This document shows, piece by piece, positions 54,704 through 62,806 of a stretch of DNA of 64,000 nt. The stretch's first letter is position 1. Each line of letters starts with the position of its first letter. The stretch covers positions 992,001 through 1,056,000 of the forward strand of contig NZ_JACHMG010000001.1 of the NCBI RefSeq assembly GCF_014204865.1, in the 5' to 3' direction. The notes under the pieces were generated by a model that saw nothing but the letters and a program-made list of their open reading frames with translations, did no database searches and was not told the DNA's origin. The stretch comes from Amycolatopsis jiangsuensis (GTDB lineage Bacteria > Actinomycetota > Actinomycetes > Mycobacteriales > Pseudonocardiaceae). The translations under genes were made by a program, and so were the position numbers.

Positions 54704-55696
54704 ATGGCCGCGAAGCTGAGGATCGCCACCTACGCCTACGAGCACACCGAGGCGCTGCTCGCCGGTCGCGTCGCCCTGGACGGGGTGGACCCGACTTTCG
54801 AGTCGGCGCCGCTCGTGTCGGACATCTTCCGGCGCATGGTCGAGGGGCACTACGACGTCGCCGAGTACGGCATGACCTATTTCCTGCGGACGTTCGACCT
54901 CCAGGACTCGCCGTTCCTCGCGCTGCCCATCTTCCCGAACCGCAACTTCCGGCATTCGGCGGTCTTCGTGAACACCGCGGCGGGAATCGAGGCGCCACCG
55001 GACCTCGCGGGCAAGACCATCGGCGAGTTCGCGATGTTCGGGCACGATCCGGGGGTGTGGATCAAGGGCATCTTCGCCGACGAGTACGGGCTGACTCCCG
55101 AGCAGTCCCGCTGGGTGATCGGCGGCACCGACCACCCGATTCCCTCGTTCGACTGGGTTCCGCAACCGGTACCGGACGGCGTGGACGTGCGGCACACGAG
55201 CGGCGACGAGACCCTGGGAACGATGCTCGAGTCCGGCGAGATCGACGCGCTGATCTCAGTGGACGTCCCGCAGGCCCTGCTGAACGGCTCGGCGAAGATC
55301 GCCCGGCTCTTCCCCGGCTACGAGACCGTGGAACGCGATTACTACCGGCGCACCGGAATCTTCCCGCACATGCACATCGTCGCGGTCCGGCGGGAGCTCG
55401 CGACGCGGGCGGGTCTGATGCGGTCGATCTACCGCGCCTTCTGCGAAGCCAAGGAGATCACCCAGCGGAAGTACAGTGAAGGTGCGCTGAAACAGCACAT
55501 GGGCACCATCACCCCGTGGTTCAGCAAGCACTTCGAAGAGAACAGGGAGTTGTTCGGCGAGGACTGGTGGCCTTACGGCGTCGGCGCGAACCGCAAGGCG
55601 GTCGACACCTTTCTGCGGTACCACTACGAACAGGGTCTCTCGAAGCGGCTGCTCACCAGCGACGACATCTTCGTCCCCGAGCTCCTCGACACCTGA
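54704..55696 (+). CDS. 4,5-dihydroxyphthalate decarboxylase-like protein (Pht5 family)
   Basis: A 330-residue protein with a periplasmic-binding-like fold but no signal peptide. Its whole length matches the pattern of 4,5-dihydroxyphthalate decarboxylase: YEHTEALLAGRVALDGVDP at the start, DVAEYGMTYFLRTF (~49), LPIFPNRNFRHSAVFVNT (~73-90), the ARLFPGYETVERDYYRRTGIFPHMH core (~200-224) and WWPYGVGANRKAVDTFLRYHYEQGL at the end. Pht5 acts in phthalate breakdown; no other phthalate gene is nearby, so another aromatic acid is possible. The ATG at 54704 follows GAGGAG. It is controlled by the divergent TetR. Confidence 0.82.
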   Translation: MAAKLRIATYAYEHTEALLAGRVALDGVDPTFESAPLVSDIFRRMVEGHYDVAEYGMTYFLRTFDLQDSPFLALPIFPNRNFRHSAVFVNTAAGIEAPPDLAGKTIGEFAMFGHDPGVWIKGIFADEYGLTPEQSRWVIGGTDHPIPSFDWVPQPVPDGVDVRHTSGDETLGTMLESGEIDALISVDVPQALLNGSAKIARLFPGYETVERDYYRRTGIFPHMHIVAVRRELATRAGLMRSIYRAFCEAKEITQRKYSEGALKQHMGTITPWFSKHFEENRELFGEDWWPYGVGANRKAVDTFLRYHYEQGLSKRLLTSDDIFVPELLDT

Positions 55697-55724
55697 ACCC
55701 GCCGAGCAGCAGTGCATGAGGTTC

Positions 55725-56327
55725 TTACTTGGCCGCCCTGGGTTGGCTGGGGGCGGAAGCGCGGAGTCCGTCCATCAGGAGGTCCAGCAGGCGAGCCGCC
55801 ATCGCTTCGTGCTCGGGCGAGCCGGCCACGGTGAAGATGCCGATGAGCGCGGCAGCGATGTCTGAGGCGGGGACGTCGGCGCGCAGTTTCCCGGTCGTAC
55901 GGCCGGCTTCGAGGATTTCGTCGATCGCCGCGAGCAGCTCGGTACGCGTGTGGGCATGGGCGATCTCGCCCGATTCGACCATCGCGAGCAGCGTGTCGAG
56001 CATCCCGTTCTTGGTCGCGATCCAGGCCCCGAACAGGTCCATCCAGCGTCGCAGCGCGGCGGGCGGGTCGAGCTCGGCGAGGAGTGCACGGGCACCGGTG
56101 GTGAGTCGCGAGACCTGGTCCTGGTAGACCGCGTCGACCAGCGACTCGCGGGTGGGGAAGTGCCGGTAGAGCGTGGCGATGCCGACCCCGGCCGCCTGCG
56201 CGATCGCACGCATCGACGGCTCGGCCCCGGTCTCGGCCGAAACGAACAAGCGGGTGGCCACGGCCAGCAGCTGCCGGCGGTTGCGGGTCGCGTCCGCCCG
56301 CGGTTTACGGCTGTCTGTGTCAGTCAA
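55725..56327 (-). CDS. TetR/AcrR family regulator
   Basis: A repressor of 200 residues with HTH RRQLLAVATRLFVSAETGAEPSMRAIAQAAGVGIATLYRHF (~16-56) and a TetR C-terminal domain. The TTG at 56327 is chosen since homologous proteins begin with a short TDxD-like tail and the further-upstream GTG at 56363 would place start codons inside the promoter of the divergent quinone-reductase-like gene. It probably regulates that gene. A start at 56363 would add 12 residues. Confidence 0.83.
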   Translation of the reverse strand: MTDTDSRKPRADATRNRRQLLAVATRLFVSAETGAEPSMRAIAQAAGVGIATLYRHFPTRESLVDAVYQDQVSRLTTGARALLAELDPPAALRRWMDLFGAWIATKNGMLDTLLAMVESGEIAHAHTRTELLAAIDEILEAGRTTGKLRADVPASDIAAALIGIFTVAGSPEHEAMAARLLDLLMDGLRASAPSQPRAAK

Positions 56328-56406
56328 AACGGATCGCGCTCCACTTGTGTTAGAGTGAGTCACCTAAACGAAGCGTAGTCCGTTTGAGGACCTTCACAGG
56401 AGACAG

Positions 56407-57372
56407 GTGAGCATGGAGGAACCGAGCGTCAGCACGTCGGCGACCACGAGCCGGGCGGTGCGGTTCGAGTCGTTCGGCGGGCCGGAGGCCCTGCGCGTCC
56501 GCGAGGTAGCGGTGCCGGAGGTCGGTCCTGGGCAGATCCGGGTGCGGGTCACCGCAGCCGGTCTGAATCCGATGGACTGGTTCATGACCTCGGATGCGGA
56601 GACCGCCGCGCGGTTCGGCCTGAGCCTGCCGTGCGGGTTCGGCACCGACTATGCCGGGGTCGTGGATCAGGTCGATGACGGCGTGAGCGAGTTCGCGGTC
56701 GGTGATCGGGTGTTCGGTGGTGCCATGTCCCGCGCGGTCGCCGACTACGTCGTCGTGGACGAGGCGGGGACCATTGCGGTGGGCGGTGAGGCGCACCGCA
56801 CCCCGGACGGCGTTGAGGACCGCACCGCTGCCACCTTTGCCATCGCGGGGTGCACGGCGGCCGCGGCTCTCGCCGTGGTCAAGGTGGGCGCGGGGGACAC
56901 GGTGCTCATCGGCGGCGCGGGAGGTGGGGTGGGCGTGTTCGCCGTCCAGCTCGCGCGCCTCGCGGGCGCGCGGGTGATCGGCACGGGGTCGGCGACCTCG
57001 GCCGATGCCTTGCGCGCGCTGGGCGCCGAGCCGGTCGCCTATGGCGACGGTCTGGTCGATCGGGTCCGCGCGCTGACCCCCGGCGGTGTCTCTGCGGTCA
57101 TGGATTTGCACGGGACGGACACCGTGCTGGCGGCACGCGAACTCGGCGTGCCGGACGAGCGCATCACCACCATCGCCGGCCAGGTCGACGGGATCACGTC
57201 GGCGAACGGCGCCAACGCACCGCGGGACGCGGTCGAGGAGATCGCCGGCCTGGTCGCGGCGGGCCGGCTCCGGGTGCCGATCGCGGCGAGCTTCCCGATC
57301 GAGCAGATCCGCGCCGCGGTCGAACGGCAGGCCGGGCGGCACGTGCACGGCAAGGTCGTCATCGACCTGTAG
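56407..57372 (+). CDS. Quinone oxidoreductase-like MDR family protein
   Basis: A 321-residue medium-chain reductase without zinc ligands, similar to NADPH:quinone reductase. The substrate domain starts AVRFESFGGPEALRVREV (~15-32), AAGLNPMDWF (~49) and GTDYAGVV (~79); the cofactor motif is VLIGGAGGGVGVFAVQLARLAGARVIGTGS (~165-194). The GTG at 56407 has AGGAG five bases upstream; the ATG at 56413 is an alternative. It is divergent from a TetR gene, a common arrangement for stress-inducible quinone or alkenal reductases. Confidence 0.87.
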   Translation: MSMEEPSVSTSATTSRAVRFESFGGPEALRVREVAVPEVGPGQIRVRVTAAGLNPMDWFMTSDAETAARFGLSLPCGFGTDYAGVVDQVDDGVSEFAVGDRVFGGAMSRAVADYVVVDEAGTIAVGGEAHRTPDGVEDRTAATFAIAGCTAAAALAVVKVGAGDTVLIGGAGGGVGVFAVQLARLAGARVIGTGSATSADALRALGAEPVAYGDGLVDRVRALTPGGVSAVMDLHGTDTVLAARELGVPDERITTIAGQVDGITSANGANAPRDAVEEIAGLVAAGRLRVPIAASFPIEQIRAAVERQAGRHVHGKVVIDL

Positions 57373-57401
57373 GAAAGGTCGGCCCGTACCTGGTGCGAGC
57401 G

Positions 57402-58037
57402 TCAGAGGCAGGGCGGCTGGTAGCCGTCGATGCGCAGACCCTGGAACTCGAGGGTGTTCGGGGTCTTGCCGACGAAAACCAGGCCGCGTGCCTCGGTCAG
57501 CGCGGAGGCGAAGGAATACGGCGGTGCGCCCAGTTCGGGCAGTGACGTCCACGCGGCGGGATCGAACGGGAAGAATTTCCGCACGAGTTTCCCGCCGGTC
57601 GACGGAATCGGCGTGAGCCATTTGTCGCCGCCGCTCCAGTGCGACGCGGGCCGCAGCTGGACGTAGAAGTCGTCGGTCGCGCGGTAGGTCAGCCAGAAGC
57701 CGGCAGAGCCGGTGAGATCGGTCTGGGCGTCGAACCGATTGCCGAGCCACACGACGGCGACATGCCATTCGTCCTTCTGGAACACGACCTTGGCCGCGTA
57801 ACCGGTGCCGTCCGCGTCCGGGACGAGAAGGCTCCCGGTGGGCGGGACGGTGGTGCCCTCGCCGCTGACCAGCCACTGCTGCAGCCGATCGACCGAGGGC
57901 GTGGCGCATTCACCGTGACCTACGCCGGCTCCGGCGGGCGCCGCCTGTGCCGCCGGCGCGAACACCGCGGCCAGCAGAATCGCGGAGAACGCAACGAAAG
58001 CCCTGACAGTGACCGCTGCTCGGCGGGGTACGCGCAT
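57402..58037 (-). CDS. Secreted protein of unknown function
   Basis: A 211-residue exported protein. The signal peptide is MRVPRRAAVTVRAFVAFSAI and on to APAAQA (cleavage ~32). The mature part has two cysteines, near the start (GECATPS) and at the very end (QPPCL), which could form a disulfide. Aromatic-rich strands such as WHVAVVWLGNRF, FWLTYRATDDFYVQLRP and HWSGGDKWLTPIP suggest a beta-sandwich, perhaps carbohydrate-binding. No catalytic motif recognised. It converges with the quinone reductase gene and starts at the ATG at 58037. Confidence 0.7.
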   Translation of the reverse strand: MRVPRRAAVTVRAFVAFSAILLAAVFAPAAQAAPAGAGVGHGECATPSVDRLQQWLVSGEGTTVPPTGSLLVPDADGTGYAAKVVFQKDEWHVAVVWLGNRFDAQTDLTGSAGFWLTYRATDDFYVQLRPASHWSGGDKWLTPIPSTGGKLVRKFFPFDPAAWTSLPELGAPPYSFASALTEARGLVFVGKTPNTLEFQGLRIDGYQPPCL

Positions 58038-58182
58038 TCACGGGAAGCTACCACGGCGCGGCCCCGGCGGTCAGCGTCTTCCGTCGGTGGAACGCCTCGG
58101 CCAGGTCGGAAAGGCGGTAGTGCGGCGCTTTGCGGGGGAGTTCATCCGGCCGCGATCCGGCTCGCGGAAATCCGTTGTGCGA

Positions 58183-59523
58183 TCAGCTGTTCACGGCAGC
58201 GGCAGGCTGTCCCAAGGTGACCTGCTCGAGGGAGCCGAGGACGAAGACGAAGCTGACGATGCCGATCAGCAGGATGATCCCGGCGATGATGAACGCGGTC
58301 GCGAAGGCGCCGCTGGCATCGACGGTGAACCCGGTGATCAATGGCGCGGTGATGGCCCCGATCTGCCCGATGCAGTTCATGATCGAACCGACCGTGCCGA
58401 CGGTGCCGCGCGGCGCGATGAGGGACGGGATGCTCCAGCACACCGGGGAGACGGCGGCGAGCCCGCCCATCGCGATGGTGATCCACAGGACGGCGAAGCC
58501 GGGGGAGTGGGTGAACGCCGCGCCGACGACGGTGAGGCCGAAGAGCATGCTGACCACCAGCACGGTCTTGCGGACCTTCGTCGGGTCGTACCCCTTCTTG
58601 ATCAGCCGATCGACCAGCCAGCCCGCGACGACGAGGTCGGTGATCGTCGCGACGATCCACGGGATGACCGCGTACGCGCCGCCCTTGAGCACGCTCATGT
58701 GCATCTCGCGTTCCAGATAGCCCGGAATCCAGGTCAGGAACAGGTAGAAGGAGTAGTTGTAGGCGGCGAAACCGATGGACAGCCCCCAGATCCTGCGCTG
58801 GCGAAGGAACATCCCGACCCCGGCGACGATCGGCTGGGCGGATTCGCCGGGCTGCTGGGCGCCGCCGTCGACGATGTAGTCGTACTCCTGCTTCGAAAGC
58901 GATCGCTTCTGCTGAGGATCGCGGTACCACAACCAGAACGCCGCCGCGTAGAGCAGGCTCAGGATCGCCGTCGTGAGGAATCCCGCCTGCCAGCCCCATA
59001 TCGCGGTGGCGCCCGCGACGAGCGGGAGGGCGATGACGTTGGACAGTTTCGCGGCGACTTCGTAGGACGCCGACGCCAGCCCGCGTTCGCGCACCGGGAA
59101 CCAGTAGCCGACCGCCTTCGACGCGGCGACGAGCGACGGAGCTTCGGCCGCGCCGAGGAGGAGACGGGCGAACAGGATCAGTCCCATACCGCTCACCAGC
59201 GCGGTCAATGCCGTGGCGACGAACCAGATGAGGGTCGCGACGCGCTGCATCCACCGGACGCCGATCCGGTCGAGCAGTGCGCCCATCGGGATCTGGAAGA
59301 GCAGGTACGACCAGCCGAACGACGACAGCAGGATCCCGAACTGACTCGCCGAGAGACCGAGGTCCTGGGACATCGGCCCCTCGACGACGGAGAGATTGCT
59401 GCGGTCGAAGTAGTTGATCAGGATTCCCACGCCGATCAACACGGCGATGCCCCAACGCATGTTCTTGCCGACGGGGCGCCGTGAGGACGGTGCGGAAACG
59501 GGCTGTTCCGGCGACTCTGTCAT
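58183..59523 (-). CDS. MFS transporter, anion:cation symporter type
   Basis: A 446-residue importer with 12 membrane segments. ACS-family traits: NYFDRSNLSVVEGPMSQDLGLS in segment 1 (~34-55), GALLDRIGVRWMQR (~83), LGAAEAPSLVAASKAVGYWFPVRERGLA (~121-148). Members import hexuronates, glucarate, phthalate or related acids. The start chosen is the ATG at 59523; an upstream ATG would overlap the operator. It is divergent from LacI regulator 2 and the gap holds two operators of the TGCATACG type, so it should import the inducer of that regulon. Confidence 0.9.
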   Translation of the reverse strand: MTESPEQPVSAPSSRRPVGKNMRWGIAVLIGVGILINYFDRSNLSVVEGPMSQDLGLSASQFGILLSSFGWSYLLFQIPMGALLDRIGVRWMQRVATLIWFVATALTALVSGMGLILFARLLLGAAEAPSLVAASKAVGYWFPVRERGLASASYEVAAKLSNVIALPLVAGATAIWGWQAGFLTTAILSLLYAAAFWLWYRDPQQKRSLSKQEYDYIVDGGAQQPGESAQPIVAGVGMFLRQRRIWGLSIGFAAYNYSFYLFLTWIPGYLEREMHMSVLKGGAYAVIPWIVATITDLVVAGWLVDRLIKKGYDPTKVRKTVLVVSMLFGLTVVGAAFTHSPGFAVLWITIAMGGLAAVSPVCWSIPSLIAPRGTVGTVGSIMNCIGQIGAITAPLITGFTVDASGAFATAFIIAGIILLIGIVSFVFVLGSLEQVTLGQPAAAVNS

Positions 59524-59560
59524 TCCATGTCCGTTCCACGGTGGTGCGCTCGGCGCGGAT

Positions 59561-59573
59561 GGATACGTATGCA
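59561..59573 (-). promoter_or_regulatory. LacI-type operator E (TGCATACGTATCC)
   Basis: TGCATACGTATCC on the minus strand, 38 bases before the MFS start. Its centre is 31 bases from operator F, about three helix turns, which would suit cooperative binding. Confidence 0.65.
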
Positions 59574-59591
59574 ATCGGCGTGTAGGCTAGC

Positions 59592-59604
59592 TGCATGCGT
59601 ATCC
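59592..59604 (+). promoter_or_regulatory. LacI-type operator F (TGCATGCGTATCC)
   Basis: TGCATGCGTATCC, 49 bases before the LacI regulator 2 start, one base away from operator E in the shared 13 positions. Confidence 0.6.
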
Positions 59605-59652
59605 ATTGGCAATGCCCCGCCCGGTTTCGGCCCACCGGGGCAGGTCACGTGC

Positions 59653-60702
59653 GTGCCGGAGCTGTCGTTGTCTCGCCGTAGCGGAGGCGGCAGGTCGCCG
59701 ACGAGTCGCGACATCGCACGGGAACTCGACGTCTCGCAGTCCACCGTCTCCCGGGCGCTGAACGGGGGATCGGTGGCCGAGGCGACCAGGGCCCGTGTCA
59801 TCGAGGCCGCCGCCAGGCGTGGATACGTCGTCAACGCCGCAGCGCGCGAGCTCGTGACGAAGAAGAGCGGTCTCGTCGGCGTGGTCGTCGCCGACATCAC
59901 CAACCCGTTCTATCCGGAGCTGGTCGAAGCGATCGGCGCGCGACTCGCGGAGGCAGGCAAGACGATGCTGCTGGCCACGATCGGCGTGACTGACGACGAG
60001 GTCGCTCGTGTCCGGCTGCTGTTGGAACATCGCGTCGACGGCATCATCTTCACCTCCACCCAGGTCGACTCGACGGCCATCCCGCGGCTGGCGAGCGACG
60101 ATTTCCCGCTGGTGCTGGTCAATCGCGAGGTCGACGGGGTCGAGGCCGACGCCATCGTCGGTGACAACGTGGCAGGCGCGACCGCGGCCGCCGAGTATCT
60201 GCTGGGGCTGGGACATCGGCGGATCGCCCTGATCACCGGTGATGCGAGGACCAGCACCAGCCGGGATCGCGAGGCCGCGTTCGTGCGGTCGCTCGAGGGG
60301 GCCGGTGTCCGGCTGGCGCACCGCGTCGAGGCCGGGTTCGACCAGCGGGCCGCGTTCTCGGCGGCACTCGAGCTGCTCGGCGGCACGCGTCCTCCGACCG
60401 CGGTCATGTGCGTGAACGACCTGATCGCGTTCGGCGTGCTGAACGCCGCCCGGCGTCTCGGTATCGACGTGCCCGGCGGTCTTTCGGTCGTCGGGTTCGA
60501 CGACATCCCGATGGCGTCGTGGGATGCCATCGGCCTGACCACCGTCCGGCAGCCCATCAGCCGGATGGCGGAGGAGGCCGTCGCAGTGCTGGAACGGCGA
60601 GTGGCCGACGACGGCAGCGAGTTCGAGCGGCACCTGCTCCCGTGCGAGCTCGTCGTTCGCTCCACGACCGGCGTTCCGGGTACGACGAAGGGAAAAGTGT
60701 GA
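59653..60702 (+). CDS. LacI family regulator 2
   Basis: A 349-residue repressor with HTH TSRDIARELDVSQSTVSRALNGG (~17-39) and sugar-binding-like domain (VGVVVADITNPFYPELVEAIGARL). The GTG at 59653 (MPELSLSRR) was chosen because the longer upstream frame crosses both operators. Its stop overlaps the aldolase GTG (GTGA), so both are co-translated. It resembles LacI regulator 1 and presumably binds the same operator family. Confidence 0.88.
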   Translation: MPELSLSRRSGGGRSPTSRDIARELDVSQSTVSRALNGGSVAEATRARVIEAAARRGYVVNAAARELVTKKSGLVGVVVADITNPFYPELVEAIGARLAEAGKTMLLATIGVTDDEVARVRLLLEHRVDGIIFTSTQVDSTAIPRLASDDFPLVLVNREVDGVEADAIVGDNVAGATAAAEYLLGLGHRRIALITGDARTSTSRDREAAFVRSLEGAGVRLAHRVEAGFDQRAAFSAALELLGGTRPPTAVMCVNDLIAFGVLNAARRLGIDVPGGLSVVGFDDIPMASWDAIGLTTVRQPISRMAEEAVAVLERRVADDGSEFERHLLPCELVVRSTTGVPGTTKGKV

Positions 60703-61478
60703 GCGTCACGTTCAAAGAACGCATCGCCCGTCACGAGGAGCTCGTCGGCGCGCTGGTGCGGCTTCCGTCGGAGTTGCTGATCGACCTCGCGGGCTTCGCC
60801 GAGCTGGATTTCGTGCTCATCGACCTCGAGCACGGCCCCGGCGACACCATTCCGCTGCAGGCACACCTGGCTCAGGCACATTCACAGGGCCTCGCGACGT
60901 TGGTGCGGATCGACCCCTCCGAGCCGCAGAACGTGCTGCGGGCACTCGATCTCGGCGCGACCGGCATCATTTTCCCGCACGTTTCGACGGTCGAGCAGGC
61001 CCAGCACGCGGTACGGCTCGCGCACTATCCGCCGCTCGGCGCGAGGGGCTTCGCGACCTACTCGCGCGCGGGTCGTTACGGGCAGGCGAGCACCTCCGAG
61101 CACTTGGCGAACATGGCGGAAAGAACCTGTGTGTTCGTGATGATCGAGGACACCGAGGGCGTCGCGTCCGCGGCCGGAATCATGGCGGTGGAAGGCGTCG
61201 ACGGCGTGATGGTCGGCCCTGCCGACCTCGGCGTGTCGATGGGCGGTAGGCCCGCGGATGACCCGGAAGTCCGGTCGCTGCTGCGCCAGGTGCACGCGGT
61301 GAGCAAAGCGCAGGGCAAAGCGGTGCTCTCGATCGTGGGCAACCGTGCTGCCGCGCGCTCGGCGTTCGCGGACGGCTCGGAACTGGTCGTCTACAACACC
61401 CAGCAGGTCATGATGCAGGCGTTCCTGGACCTCGCCGACGTGAAATCGGGCCGCGGGACGAACGTTAACCGCGCGTGA
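60699..61478 (+). CDS. HpcH/HpaI family aldolase 2
   Basis: A 259-residue metal-dependent aldolase, paralogue of the one at 34274. Shared motifs: LVRLPSELLIDLAG, LIDLEHGPGD, RGFATYSRAGRYG, MIEDTEGVAS and MVGPADLGVS. It should split a 2-keto-4-hydroxy acid to pyruvate and an aldehyde. It is coupled to LacI regulator 2 and lies with an ACS-type importer, a minimal uptake-and-cleavage unit. The MIED in place of MIET near the metal site is a small difference from aldolase 1. Confidence 0.87.
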   Translation: MSVTFKERIARHEELVGALVRLPSELLIDLAGFAELDFVLIDLEHGPGDTIPLQAHLAQAHSQGLATLVRIDPSEPQNVLRALDLGATGIIFPHVSTVEQAQHAVRLAHYPPLGARGFATYSRAGRYGQASTSEHLANMAERTCVFVMIEDTEGVASAAGIMAVEGVDGVMVGPADLGVSMGGRPADDPEVRSLLRQVHAVSKAQGKAVLSIVGNRAAARSAFADGSELVVYNTQQVMMQAFLDLADVKSGRGTNVNRA

Positions 61479-61514
61479 CGACCGAGCACCACGGCGGGCA
61501 GGACCGGCGAGCAG

Positions 61515-61800
61515 GTTGACCGGCCCGGATCAGCGTCAGGCCCGGCGCCGGGTCCCGCGGCATCACTGGACGGTCATGGCGATGCTCGCGCACGCGTTCC
61601 TCACCGCGCTCGAAGGACGCCGCTCGAAGGACGGCGCTCGAAGGACGGCGCTCGAAGGACCGCGTCGTCCGGCTGCATCTCCCTTGACCTGCAACGAACC
61701 CAACACCTGCATGCCACGCTCGTCATGACACCGCCCAGGCAGATCACGCACCAGCCATATTGATCAGCCGACGCCAACACCGAGCCCGACAGGTTCACCC
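61515..61800 (+). mobile_element. IS701-like transposase remnant (C-terminal part)
   Basis: The translation RHHWTVMAMLAHAFLTALE matches the C-terminal HITLAMLAHAFLAV pattern of IS701/IS4-group transposases, and PLTCNE followed, after a one-base shift, by QHLHATLVMTPPRQITHQP matches the end of the same protein. The N-terminal catalytic part is absent and no terminal inverted repeats are seen, so it is a dead fragment. The rest of the gap from 61479 to 61953 shows no gene. Confidence 0.6.
61607..61662 (+). repeat. 14-bp tandem repeat, four copies
   Basis: Units CGCTCGAAGGACGC, CGCTCGAAGGACGG (twice) and CGCTCGAAGGACCG run head to tail. They lie within the transposase remnant; three extra copies equal 42 bases and keep the frame. 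Confidence 0.9.
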
Positions 61801-61953
61801 CCGGCGACGATCCGCCCGAGCCATGACCACAATTTGCGGCTGGAGTACCAGGAGCGACGCGGTGTTGCGGTACCTGGTCGTGTTGGTGATGCATTCCTGG
61901 GTGGATTCCCGGACAAGTGCCGAGCGCGTGGTGCCCGATGACGGGAAATGGCG

Positions 61954-62403
61954 TCAGAATGGTGGTGCGTCGCCCGCGGTGACGGGGGCTCCGGTCATCC
62001 AGCCGTCGCCGGGTGGGGTGGATGCGTCGGGACCGGTGCGGGTTGTTTTGCTGATTTTGGCCGTGGCATAGCGCAGTGACGGGCCGACCTCGTCCACGTC
62101 CAGTTCGACGACTGTGCGTTTCTCGCCTTCCTTGGTCTCGAAAGAACGTTGTTTCAGGCGGCCCTTGGCCCAGACTCGTGTCCCCCGGGTGAGGCTTTCG
62201 GCTACGTTCTCGGCCATCTGACGCCAGCAGGTGCAGCGCAGGAACAGGGCATCGCCGTCCTTCCACTCGCCCGAGGCCTTGTCGAGAGTGCGTGGCGTGG
62301 ACGCGATCGTGAAGTTCGCGACCGCCGCGCCGGTCGGTGTGAAACGCAGCTCGGGGTCGGACGTGAGATTTCCGGTGATGTCGATGAGAGTTTCACCAGC
62401 CAT
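61954..62403 (-). CDS. ssb: Single-stranded DNA-binding protein (SsbB-like paralogue)
   Basis: A 149-residue protein with an N-terminal OB fold ([74 protein letters not shown], ~3-105) and a short tail ending GDAPPF, similar to the DDxPF tip that recruits partner proteins. The tail is shorter than in the essential actinobacterial SsbA, and no rpsF or rpsR is beside it, so it is likely the SsbB-type copy used in transformation, sporulation or special replication. The ATG at 62403 has AGGAGG six bases upstream. Confidence 0.88.
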   Translation of the reverse strand: MAGETLIDITGNLTSDPELRFTPTGAAVANFTIASTPRTLDKASGEWKDGDALFLRCTCWRQMAENVAESLTRGTRVWAKGRLKQRSFETKEGEKRTVVELDVDEVGPSLRYATAKISKTTRTGPDASTPPGDGWMTGAPVTAGDAPPF

Positions 62404-62577
62404 CATGATCCTCCTTACGGAAAAGGGCGAAGCCAGGGGCATCCGGCCGGAGCCGGTGGATATCGGCGCGCCGGGGAAAAGGAGGAAGGACGGCCGACCC
62501 GGGCTCCTCGCGATTCGTGAGCGATCCGGGTTCGACCTTACCGGCGGAAGAGCGAGTGACCAGTCAGCGGTGAAATC

Positions 62578-62605
62578 TGTGGACAGTCGGAGTGGTTGTG
62601 GACAA
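62578..62605. promoter_or_regulatory. Pair of DnaA-box-like sites
   Basis: TGTGGACAA (62597-62605) is the exact reverse complement of the DnaA box TTGTCCACA; TGTGGACAG (62578-62586) differs by one base. They lie ~175 bases upstream of ssb. GTTGTGGACAAC is also a palindrome. Confidence 0.45.
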
Positions 62606-62733
62606 CTTGGTCCGGACGAGGCCGTCGCTGATGGTGGAGTGGTAAGTCCACTGCGGATTTCGTGGCGGACGGCAGCCTGCAGGCGGCGATCCGCCGATTG
62701 CCGACCACGGCACCCGGTAGGGTGCAGAACGTG

Positions 62734-62764
62734 GCGGCCGGCCCCGAGATGGGGAGCCGGCCGC
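62734..62764. terminator. Hairpin terminator of the APC permease gene
   Basis: GCGGCCGGC (62734-62742) and GCCGGCCGC (62756-62764) form a perfect 9-bp stem extended inward by CCC/GGG. It lies 43 bases beyond the permease stop on the minus strand. Confidence 0.75.
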
Positions 62765-62806
62765 CGCGCGATCGGGATCCGGCGTCAGAGCCGGTCCGTC
62801 GGAAGG

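Larger units (their letters stand above)
62404..62806. other. 403-bp intergenic region before ssb
   Basis: No gene is seen. It holds the ssb ribosome site, two DnaA-box-like sequences and the terminator of the permease gene (listed separately). The sequence is less GC-rich in the middle, consistent with a promoter for ssb. Confidence 0.5.

Noticed and set aside
61607..61662. Tandem repeats considered as a CRISPR array or replication iterons
   Set aside because: Units are contiguous with no spacers and lie in a transposase remnant; the nearby DnaA boxes are 900 bases away and no rep gene is present.
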